This document shows, in pieces, positions 53,482 through 60,855 of a stretch of DNA of 64,000 nt. This stretch comes from an uncultured Granulosicoccus sp. Lineage in GTDB: Bacteria; Pseudomonadota; Gammaproteobacteria; Granulosicoccales; Granulosicoccaceae. Below the pieces are notes generated by a model. That model worked only from the letters and a program-made list of their open reading frames with translations, was not told the origin of the DNA and did no database searches. A program made the position numbers and the translations under genes. The first letter of the stretch is position 1. The number at the start of each line of letters is the position of its first letter. Location of the stretch: NCBI GenBank assembly GCA_947495035.1, contig CANLXI010000019.1, positions 62,001-126,000 of the forward strand, read 5' to 3'.

Positions 53482-54779
53482 GCGCCCACGGAACTGGAGA
53501 CCGGCACCACATAGGGGCCTTCGGGAATGATGGCCACTGCAGGGTCTCCATGCTCGGCCATGCTGCGCGCAATGGCGGCAGTCAGATCACTGATCCGTTC
53601 GACCCCGGTGAACTGGTGATCGTCTTCAGACAGGCCCGTGGTGTAGAGCCCTACCTTGCCGGTTCGCATCGGTTTCAGCTGCATTTCGGTCTGCCACTCG
53701 TCAACATCGGCCAGTTGTTTAGCCAACAGCGTATCAAGGAAGGCATCCGGCCCCAGCGACACAAGCCTTCCCTGTGCTTCGCGATAATGCTGCGAACCGA
53801 TACCTTCGGCGCACTCCGATGCGATGATGAGTGTACCGCCGGGCTCCAGGATATCCAGTGGTGTCACCATGCCCTTGACGGTCTGATAGTAGGTCTGATC
53901 CAGCGGGTAGCCCGCAGAGGAAGTGACCACTGTATGAAACTTGCGACCCACCGCAATCTCGGTGAATCCTCGCACGAATTCCACGGCCTTCAGATGACTG
54001 GCGATGACCTCGCCGAAGGTGGCATGAACCAGATTGCGGTCTTCATCGATGATGGTATTCACGGCATACACATCGCCGAGCATGCGCACGATTTCCAGCT
54101 GCTCTTCATGCAGTGGATTGTGTTCCAGATTGCATTGCGTCGCCGCCGGGTCTTCCATGAAGCGGGCGCTGTGAAAGGTACGAATGGTTTCGTGATGCGC
54201 CACACCGGGGGCAATGACCTTTCGCCCACCGGAATAACCGGCCATGAAGTGCGGTTCCACCAGACCTGTGGCGATTCGCAGGTCTGCCTCGACGAAACGC
54301 CGGTCGATACCAACCGGTGTGCCACGCGTCTTCGTCTTGCCAAGATCGACATGATCCTCTTCGTTCTGGGCAAAGTGATTGACCACAGTGACTGTCTCCA
54401 GCACCCAGGGATCACCCACCAGCTCGGCCAGCTCCTCGCCTTCATTGGGTCGATGCAGACCGGTGGCCACCAGCACCGTTATGTTCTCGGCAGCGATGCC
54501 GTTATCCATCATGATGCGAATCATGGGCTGCAGAAACACGTGATTGGGAACTGGCCGTGTGATATCGCAGATCAGAATGCAGGCGCTGCTGCGTCCCTTG
54601 CACAGTTGCTCCAGTGATTCACAATCCACCGGATTGGCCAGCGCCTGTGCAAAGACCTCGGCGGCCGAGGCCGCCGGCGGAAATGGCGGCTTGCTGATGA
54701 CCGTTGCCTGAGCCCCCTCAGGCAGGTTCAGGGCCAGCGTTCCACGGCCGTAGAGAAGGTCGACAGTTTCATGTTTCAT
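53478..54779 (-). CDS. larA: LarA-family nickel-dependent racemase/epimerase
   Basis: 433 residues in which the nickel-pincer residues of lactate racemase are conserved: CDITRP (D72, R75), ATGLHR (H109), VEPHFMAGYSGGRKVIAPG (H177, K187, the lysine that binds the cofactor) and TFHSARF (H203). The family now includes several hydroxy-acid racemases and epimerases, so lactate should not be assumed. It is 57 bases downstream of the dehydrogenase gene and leads the larC-larE-larB genes needed to build its cofactor. The pathway context points to a hydroxy acid of pyridine degradation. Confidence 0.85.
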   Translation of the reverse strand: MKHETVDLLYGRGTLALNLPEGAQATVISKPPFPPAASAAEVFAQALANPVDCESLEQLCKGRSSACILICDITRPVPNHVFLQPMIRIMMDNGIAAENITVLVATGLHRPNEGEELAELVGDPWVLETVTVVNHFAQNEEDHVDLGKTKTRGTPVGIDRRFVEADLRIATGLVEPHFMAGYSGGRKVIAPGVAHHETIRTFHSARFMEDPAATQCNLEHNPLHEEQLEIVRMLGDVYAVNTIIDEDRNLVHATFGEVIASHLKAVEFVRGFTEIAVGRKFHTVVTSSAGYPLDQTYYQTVKGMVTPLDILEPGGTLIIASECAEGIGSQHYREAQGRLVSLGPDAFLDTLLAKQLADVDEWQTEMQLKPMRTGKVGLYTTGLSEDDHQFTGVERISDLTAAIARSMAEHGDPAVAIIPEGPYVVPVSSSVGA

Positions 54780-54836
54780 GACGGATTTGCTCCTTGGCAG
54801 CGGACACAGGGCCCTGCGGGAAATCGGATCTCGAGA

Positions 54837-55715
54837 TCAGCCTTTCTGAAAATGACGCAGGCGCTGAATCAGGCTGGACGTATCCCAGCGACCACCACCC
54901 ATTTGTTGTACATCGGCATAGAACTGGTCAACCAGAGCGGTGACCGGTAAGGACACACCTGCTTCCCTGGCAGCTTCCAGGGCAATCCCCAGGTCCTTGC
55001 GCATCCAGTCGACCGCAAAGCCATGATCGAAATGATTGTCCACCATGGTGTCGGCGCGGTTGCTCAACTGCCAGGAGCCACCGGCACCCTTGGCAACCAG
55101 ATTGGCCATCTGCTTGGCGTCCAGACCGGATTTCTCGGCAAAGTTGATGGCTTCGGACATGCCTTGCACCAGACCGGCAATACAGATCTGATTGCACATC
55201 TTGGTCACTTGTCCGGCACCGACATCACCGAATCTCTCGGTGGCCTTGGCATAGACATCCATGACGGGTTGTGCACGCGCATAATCGGCCTCGGAGCCGC
55301 CGCACATGATGGCCAGCTGGCCATTTTCAGCACCCGCCTGTCCTCCGGAAACCGGCGCATCGACAAAGCCGATTCCAGCCTCCGCGCCAGCGCTGGCCAG
55401 TTCCCGTGCCACCTGGGCGGATGCCGTTGTATGATCGACAAACACCGAGCCGCTGCCCATGCCGGCAAATGCACCTGTGTCACCCAATACAACAGAACGC
55501 AGGTCGTCATCATTGCCGACACAAGCCATGACGAAGTCGGCCCCTTCAGCTGCCTCTGCAGGCGTTGGCGCGAAGGAACCCCCGTATTCACCAGCCCAAC
55601 GTTCGGCTTTTTCGGTGGTACGGTTGTAGACGGTGACGGAATGACCCGCCTTTTGCAGATGGCCTGCCATCGGGTAGCCCATTACGCCGAGTCCGAGGAA
55701 TGCTAGCTTCGCCAT
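54837..55715 (-). CDS. hgd: 2-(Hydroxymethyl)glutarate dehydrogenase-like (3-hydroxyisobutyrate dehydrogenase family)
   Basis: 292 residues from the ATG at 55715. The beta-hydroxyacid dehydrogenase signatures are GLGVMGYPMAGHL (NAD loop), FVDAPVSGGQAGAENG (substrate), and GAGQVTKMCNQ with the catalytic lysine K172. In E. barkeri the enzyme that reduces 2-formylglutarate belongs to this family. Its place at the head of the lar operon, next to enamidase's island, suggests that reaction, although 3-hydroxyisobutyrate or tartronate semialdehyde remain possible. Confidence 0.75.
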   Translation of the reverse strand: MAKLAFLGLGVMGYPMAGHLQKAGHSVTVYNRTTEKAERWAGEYGGSFAPTPAEAAEGADFVMACVGNDDDLRSVVLGDTGAFAGMGSGSVFVDHTTASAQVARELASAGAEAGIGFVDAPVSGGQAGAENGQLAIMCGGSEADYARAQPVMDVYAKATERFGDVGAGQVTKMCNQICIAGLVQGMSEAINFAEKSGLDAKQMANLVAKGAGGSWQLSNRADTMVDNHFDHGFAVDWMRKDLGIALEAAREAGVSLPVTALVDQFYADVQQMGGGRWDTSSLIQRLRHFQKG

Positions 55716-55839
55716 TACCGATCTTCCCTTGTTTGACAAACCCCAATGGTAACTCATCGAATCCCGCCCGATAATGGGGACGCGCGCCTGTGGCGGTAGA
55801 ATCGGCCAGTTTCCTTCAGGCAGAACCCGGAGTCTTCGC

Positions 55840-56346
55840 ATGAAATCCCTGATACTCGGCGGCGTCAAGTCCGGCAAGTCACGTCACGCCGAGCAACTGG
55901 CCACCGACTCCGGTCTCCCGGTCACCGTCATCGCGACCGCCACAGCTGATGATACCGGCATGCAGGCACGCATCGCTCGCCACCAGGCCGAGCGCAATCC
56001 GCAGTGGCAGCTGGTCGAGGAACCTCTGCTACTGGGCCGAGCCATAACAGGGGTCAACACGCAGCACTGTGTGCTGGTCGATTGCCTGACATTGTGGCTG
56101 ACCAATCTGTTGATGCTGGAGAACGAGGCCACACTACGTCAGGAATTACAGGCTTTGCAGACAGCCGTGGATACCTGTGGCAGTCGCCTGATCATGGTCT
56201 CCAATGAAACCAGCATGGGCATCGTTCCGATGGGCGAGCTCTCAAGGCGCTATTGCGACGAAGCCGGTTTGCTGCATCAGGCCATGGCTCAGCGTTGCGA
56301 TGAGGTGGTACTCATGGTCGCAGGACTGTGCCATCGCCTCAAATAG
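55840..56346 (+). CDS. cobU: CobU/CobP, adenosylcobinamide kinase/guanylyltransferase
   Basis: 168 residues with P-loop GGVKSGKSRHAEQLA, VIATATADDTGMQARIARHQAER, VDCLTLWLTNLL and VSNETSMGIVPMGELSRRYCDEAG, as in CobU. It phosphorylates and activates adenosylcobinamide in coenzyme B12 synthesis. The ATG at 55840 is used (CCCGGAG upstream). It is divergent from hgd by 124 bases and stands alone without other cob genes. Confidence 0.9.
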   Translation: MKSLILGGVKSGKSRHAEQLATDSGLPVTVIATATADDTGMQARIARHQAERNPQWQLVEEPLLLGRAITGVNTQHCVLVDCLTLWLTNLLMLENEATLRQELQALQTAVDTCGSRLIMVSNETSMGIVPMGELSRRYCDEAGLLHQAMAQRCDEVVLMVAGLCHRLK

Positions 56347-56409
56347 CATCGATGGCACACGATGTCTGACATCACACCGACAGCACCGCCAATTGCGGGA
56401 TCTGTCAGA

Positions 56410-56694
56410 TTACGCCTTGATGCGTTTGACCTGCACGGGGGCCGTACGTTGCGGCTGATGTTCGGACACGATGTTGCGGCTCTGGCAACCCTTCGGATCC
56501 GAGTTTTCTCCGGAGTCCTGATCGGCTGAGCTTTCGCGCTGCTGTCCATTGCGATCACAATCGTCGGCACGAACGCCGCGGCTTGCCGTCAATGCCCCGC
56601 CAACCAGCAGAAAGCCGGCACCAGTCCGCATGAATTGACGCCGACTGGCACGGTCCCAGACAACGACTGAGTCACTCTGTTGCTTTTTCGACAT
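56410..56694 (-). CDS. Small Tat-signal protein of unknown function
   Basis: 94 residues: SRRQFMRTGAGFLLVGGALTA twin-arginine leader, then a short mature tail rich in D, N, Q, S with two cysteines (DDCDRNG and DPKGCQS) and a basic end QVKRIKA. Such small Tat proteins occur in other proteobacteria but the role is not known. It is convergent with cobU and 44 bases after the cupin gene. Confidence 0.65.
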   Translation of the reverse strand: MSKKQQSDSVVVWDRASRRQFMRTGAGFLLVGGALTASRGVRADDCDRNGQQRESSADQDSGENSDPKGCQSRNIVSEHQPQRTAPVQVKRIKA

Positions 56695-56738
56695 GACGGT
56701 TACTCCCGAAACAGGACATCGACGCCTACCGCTACAAC

Positions 56739-57995
56739 CTACTGCAAGTCTTGCGGCTCGTCAAATGCGCCAGCCGAAGCAGTCGGTTCATCCACGACCT
56801 CAATGATGTTTGCCTGCCAAAGCTGCTCGCACAGGGCCTGTCGCTGATCCTCGGTCAGGGCCGTCCAGTCAGACAGGGCCTGAACCTGTCGTGACAGAAG
56901 TTGCTCGAAAGCCTGAGCCAGCGGATCGCTCAGCTCCATCACCTGCCCCGGCACACGGCAGGAAACTCGCTCTGCCTGACGCTCGGTGACGATCCGCGCA
57001 TCTGCCCTGAGACATATCACGGTGCCGGGCAGCCATGGGCCAGGTGGATGAGTCAGTTGCCCCAAACAGTCCTGAGCATTGTCCAGTGAAACGGCATCCA
57101 GCAGTCGTGTCCGGGCAGCCTGCCAGTGATGTTCCTCCAGCGACACGTTCAGCAAGTCCCGCAAGGCCTCGACGCTCCCGGCCGACGCATCATCCGCCAG
57201 GCCATTTTCAGACCATGCCCGCCACAGCTCGGTTGGCACACTGCGACGATACCGGGGATCCGCCTGCGCCATGACATCGACCATTTCCAGCAAGGCGTCG
57301 CGAAGCGTCATGGCATGGATACCCAGTGTGATGTGCAGTGAGGCCTGGTCTCCGGCTACGGCATCATGGAAAACACCCCGAGGAATGTACAAGGTATCAC
57401 CGGCATGGAGGATGACACTGTCAGCCAGTTCGCCCGGTTCGTGGATAGCGGCATCAAAGCCTTCGTGCGCATAAGGCATCTCGATTCCGCCTTCATGGAA
57501 GTTGAATGTCTTGCTACCGTGTACCTGCAGGATGAAGACATCGTGTGAGTCATAGTGAGCCCCGAAGCCCTGTTCACCCGGCGGTGACAGATACAGATTC
57601 GTCTGACAGCGCAGGCCGAGCTCCGCCTGCACCGCTCGCCTGAACCCTGCCAGTGCCGGGAGTGACTGATGGGCGGCGGACATCACGATGGTTGCCCCTC
57701 GACGATACTCCTCGATCAGCCGGCGCGGCACGATCCGGTTGCCCTCGTCGGTATAGGCCGTGACGGCAACTGGCGAGCGCTTGCAACTCAGCTGCACGGC
57801 GGGAAACAGCAGCTCTCGGCTCGACAGCAGTGATTCGATATCGCTCATCTGCAGAATGTCGTTGAAATGAGCGTTTGCATCACGCTCGATGTGCAACGTT
57901 TCGCGCTCCCAGTACTGACTCATGAAATCCGGCAATGTCAACGGACTCAGTACCAGCGACAGCGCATTCTTCTCGGGTTCACCCATGGATTCCAC
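56739..57995 (-). CDS. JmjC-like cupin (ribosomal oxygenase RoxA-like)
   Basis: 418 residues with the cupin-8 iron site: QGFGAHYDSHDVFILQVHGSK (HxD) and DTLYIPRGVFHDAVAG (second histidine), preceded by an N-terminal SLVLSPLTLPDFMSQYWERETLHIE typical of 2-oxoglutarate-dependent hydroxylases such as YcfD/RoxA. The C-terminal 150 residues form a winged-helix-like domain. It may hydroxylate an arginine in a ribosomal protein; the substrate here is unproven. Confidence 0.75.
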   Translation of the reverse strand: MESMGEPEKNALSLVLSPLTLPDFMSQYWERETLHIERDANAHFNDILQMSDIESLLSSRELLFPAVQLSCKRSPVAVTAYTDEGNRIVPRRLIEEYRRGATIVMSAAHQSLPALAGFRRAVQAELGLRCQTNLYLSPPGEQGFGAHYDSHDVFILQVHGSKTFNFHEGGIEMPYAHEGFDAAIHEPGELADSVILHAGDTLYIPRGVFHDAVAGDQASLHITLGIHAMTLRDALLEMVDVMAQADPRYRRSVPTELWRAWSENGLADDASAGSVEALRDLLNVSLEEHHWQAARTRLLDAVSLDNAQDCLGQLTHPPGPWLPGTVICLRADARIVTERQAERVSCRVPGQVMELSDPLAQAFEQLLSRQVQALSDWTALTEDQRQALCEQLWQANIIEVVDEPTASAGAFDEPQDLQ

Positions 57996-58141
57996 ACTCG
58001 ATGCCGACGCAAGTCGTCACGGATGATCATACAAGCGCCACGCGGTGGAAGGATACCCGGACGCGACGACCTTGCCTCTCCGAGTGCAATTCATCTGCAC
58101 CTGTGATGCAATGACCAGAAGCCCTCCCCAGCCACTCCGAC

Positions 58142-59059
58142 TTGATCACCCAATCCCGCCTTGCCGCACTGAGCATGGTTGCCGCCAGCGTCTTCATTGC
58201 CGTATCGACCTTTCTCGCCAAGGGCCTTGCAGGTCGATTCTCGATGCCTGCAGTCGACGAGGACATACACCCCCTGCAGATCACCGCCGGCAGATTCCTG
58301 GCTGCCTGGATCCTGTGGTTGGCAATCGTGCTGTATCGTCGCAGAGCCTTCCAGCCGATTCACTGGCAACTGCATGTCGTACGTACCGTCCTGGGCTGGC
58401 TCACCGTGACCTGCATATTCTGGGCAAGCTCGAAAATGGCCTTGACCGATGCCACCGCCATCAGCTTTCTTACGCCGGTAGTCACACTGGCGCTGGCGGT
58501 TCTGCTGCTGAAGGAAAAGGTTGGCCCGGTACGCATCACCACCGTGGCCATCATGCTGACGGGCGCCATGATTCTTCTGCGCCCCGGTACCTCCGCATTT
58601 CAGCCCGCAGCTCTCATCGCTCTGACCGCAGCAGTGGCCAGCGGCTTCGAAGCCCTGTACATCAAACGACTCTCGGCGCTGGAGCCGCGCACCCAGATAC
58701 TGTTTCTGAACAACAGCATCGGCCTGGTCATCGCGCTGATCGCAGCCAGTGTCGTGTGGATCTGGCCCAGCCCCCTGCAATGGCTGCTGATGGCAGGCGT
58801 CGGTCTGAGCATGGCCATGGCCCAGATCTTCTTTCTCACCAGCCTGCGCGATGGAGACGCCAGTTATGTCATCCCCTTCATGTATTCCACACTTGTATTT
58901 GCTGGCATACTCGATTATCTCGTCTTCGGAGAAACCACGGACAAGGCAGGCGCGGCAGGAGCCATCATCATCGTGTGCGGTGCAATCTTTCTTGCTGTGA
59001 GAGAAGGAAGACGCAGGGGAAACACTGCTGCCAGCTCGGCATCAGAAGATGCCGACTGA
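58142..59059 (+). CDS. EamA/DMT-superfamily transporter
   Basis: 305 residues with ten hydrophobic segments in two EamA repeats (VAASVFIAVSTFLAKGLAG, ITAGRFLAAWILWL, AVASGFEALYIKRLSALEP and EKVGPVRITTVAIMLTGAMILLRPG). The frame begins with TTG at 58142; an ATG at 58175 would cut the first helix. It is divergent from the cupin gene and converges on PhyH. Confidence 0.75.
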   Translation: MITQSRLAALSMVAASVFIAVSTFLAKGLAGRFSMPAVDEDIHPLQITAGRFLAAWILWLAIVLYRRRAFQPIHWQLHVVRTVLGWLTVTCIFWASSKMALTDATAISFLTPVVTLALAVLLLKEKVGPVRITTVAIMLTGAMILLRPGTSAFQPAALIALTAAVASGFEALYIKRLSALEPRTQILFLNNSIGLVIALIAASVVWIWPSPLQWLLMAGVGLSMAMAQIFFLTSLRDGDASYVIPFMYSTLVFAGILDYLVFGETTDKAGAAGAIIIVCGAIFLAVREGRRRGNTAASSASEDAD

Positions 59060-59075
59060 CACCAGGGGCAACGAT

Positions 59076-59951
59076 CTACTTTTCCACACCGGCAAACAGG
59101 AATTCCTGCTGGATACGCAGATTCTCGCGGACCGACGCCAGATCGTCGGAATCCACGACTCCCCTGGGCTGCTCCATCAGCCGGAAGTGCCCGTAGTCGT
59201 CCTTGCCGGCAACCAGTTTGGCCGTGGTCTTGTCCGTGATGGTCTGCTTCATGTCAGGTGAGATGTAGCGAATGGCAAGACCGATGCGACGATCATCAGA
59301 GGCGTTGGCATGAGAGCCATGAAACACCTTGCCGTGATGCAGTGACATCTCACCGGGTTGCAGCAACACATTGGTCGCTTCGTCCTCATCGACCTCGACC
59401 GCCAGTTCCTGACCACGTGACAACAGGTTATTGCTGTCGAAGGTGTCACGATGCCTGACGATATCCTGCTTGTGCGTGCCAGCCACGAACTTGACACAGC
59501 CGCTTTGCACCGTGGATGGCGACAATGCCACCCATGCCGTTACCTCATGACTGTCGTCAAGTCCCCAATAGGTCAGATCCTGGTGCCAGCTGATGAAGTC
59601 GGCAGTGTGTGGCTCTTTCGTGAAAAAACCGGCATTCCAGACCAGCAGGTCAGGGCCCAGGATGCGACTGACCGGCTCCAGAATGGCAGGAAGCCGACTG
59701 ATTTCATCCACAAATGGCAGCAGATAGGCCGCATTGAGCAGCGCCAGTTTGCGAGTTTCCGGGTCACCTGACATCTGCTTTTCGAAATCTTCCATCGTCT
59801 TTCGATACACCGCAGCCTGCTCGGTGCTCATGACTCTGACAGGAAAAAAGTAGCCATCCTGCTCGTAGCTGCTCAGCCAGTCAGGGGCTTGCGCAGATGC
59901 CGGTGTCTGGCCGGATCTTGCGCCGTCGGTAGTCGGGGATACGGTGCTCAC
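59076..59951 (-). CDS. Phytanoyl-CoA dioxygenase (PhyH) family protein
   Basis: 291 residues from a GTG at 59951, preceded by AGAGAGGAACC; a longer TTG start exists. The Fe(II)/2-oxoglutarate site is WHQDLTYWG (HxD) and HHGKVFHGSHANASDDRRIGLAIRYI (distal histidine and arginine for 2-oxoglutarate). The N-terminal SSYEQDGYFFPVRVMS and middle EVTAWVALSP segments are also typical. Such enzymes hydroxylate small acids or act in natural-product and osmolyte metabolism (for example ectoine or carnitine); the substrate is unknown. A strong dyad lies upstream. Confidence 0.8.
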   Translation of the reverse strand: MSTVSPTTDGARSGQTPASAQAPDWLSSYEQDGYFFPVRVMSTEQAAVYRKTMEDFEKQMSGDPETRKLALLNAAYLLPFVDEISRLPAILEPVSRILGPDLLVWNAGFFTKEPHTADFISWHQDLTYWGLDDSHEVTAWVALSPSTVQSGCVKFVAGTHKQDIVRHRDTFDSNNLLSRGQELAVEVDEDEATNVLLQPGEMSLHHGKVFHGSHANASDDRRIGLAIRYISPDMKQTITDKTTAKLVAGKDDYGHFRLMEQPRGVVDSDDLASVRENLRIQQEFLFAGVEK

Positions 59952-60034
59952 GATGTGGTTCCTCTCTCGCCTCGTTCTTGTCGAGGTCAATTTGCCGGGC
60001 TCGAGAGGATTATGACGAGAAAAATCGATTCATG

Positions 60035-60061
60035 CAAATATGAATTGATAGTTCATATTTG
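60035..60061. promoter_or_regulatory. 10-bp perfect dyad upstream of the PhyH gene
   Basis: CAAATATGAA (60035-60044) and TTCATATTTG (60052-60061) are perfectly inverted around a 7-base spacer. It lies in an AT-rich stretch 84-110 bases upstream of the PhyH start, with strong A/T bias compared to the surroundings. It is a good candidate operator for an unidentified regulator. Confidence 0.6.
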
Positions 60062-60173
60062 AAAGCTACTGCTGATTTATTGCCTGAGTTCTCGTAATTG
60101 CAACGCAGGCTTGCCGTCAAGAAGCACTACGGTATTTCATGGGAAATCAGGCGAAGGGCAGCTGACAATTGCC

Positions 60174-60209
<36 letters not shown>

Positions 60210-60225
60210 GTACGCAGTAAGCTGT

Positions 60226-60309
60226 GGGCACTGGGCACTGGGCACTGGGCACTGGGCTGTGGGCTGTGGGCTGTGGGCTGTGGGCTGTGGGCTGTGGGCT
60301 GTGGGCTGT
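60226..60309. repeat. GGGCACT/GGGCTGT heptamer array
   Basis: Four GGGCACT units (60226-60253) are followed by eight GGGCTGT units (60254-60309), all contiguous. The two unit types change abruptly at one point, as in separate expansion events. The 612-base gap (59952-60563) holds this array, the one at 60174-60208 and the dyad at 60035-60061. It shows no gene; short open frames through the array are repeats of a PTAHSPQ type. Confidence 0.95.
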
Positions 60310-60563
60310 GGGCAGATGCATTCTGATCGGCATGGCCGAACGAAGGCAACTGGCTCGACAACGATCAACGTCGCCATCGAAACGGCAGAAAGCTCTGCAA
60401 TGGTCGAGTTGTCAGTCGAGCAACGCAGATAGCCTGTGCGACAAGGTCTCCCGAGAACGTCGGCACTGTGCACTTGCACGCATTGCTGGGCACCGAGGCG
60501 TCTGCCTCGACACTATCGAACGTGGAACAGGCTCTACCTGACAGGTGTTTGTTGTACCCGTCG

Positions 60564-60815
60564 TTATCCGCCCTGAATTCGCGGCAGCAGAAAGACCTCG
60601 GCGCCTTCGGGCAACGCTGTCTCCCAGCTATCGCGGTACAGGGTGCCATCCACAGACACGGCAATTCCCTGCCTGATGAACGGTGTCATGCCCGGATATT
60701 CCGCTTCCAGCCGATTGAACAGCTCACGAATGGTTCGTGCCCTTACCTGAACACTGGTTGCGCCCTGCGCGTGTGGACGCAGGGCGGACCAGAGCTTGAC
60801 CTCATGCAGTGACAT
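60564..60815 (-). CDS. MoaD/ThiS-family ubiquitin-like sulfur carrier
   Basis: 83 residues from the ATG at 60815. The beta-grasp fold has HEVKLWSALRPHAQG at the start, TIRELFNRLEAEYPGM in the middle and LPEGAEVFLLPRIQGG at the C-terminus. The ending GG is the adenylation/thiocarboxylation site of MoaD and ThiS. It is 40 bases after the molybdenum subunit. A MoaD-like protein beside a molybdenum hydroxylase could help cofactor assembly, but other sulfur-transfer roles are possible. Confidence 0.75.
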   Translation of the reverse strand: MSLHEVKLWSALRPHAQGATSVQVRARTIRELFNRLEAEYPGMTPFIRQGIAVSVDGTLYRDSWETALPEGAEVFLLPRIQGG

Positions 60816-60855
60816 GGCAGCAGGCGGATTGCAAGGCGTCAGCGTTCCACCCGGT

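Noticed and set aside
53469..54617. Plus-strand open frame of 382 codons.
   Set aside because: It is antisense to larA, whose catalytic residues are conserved.
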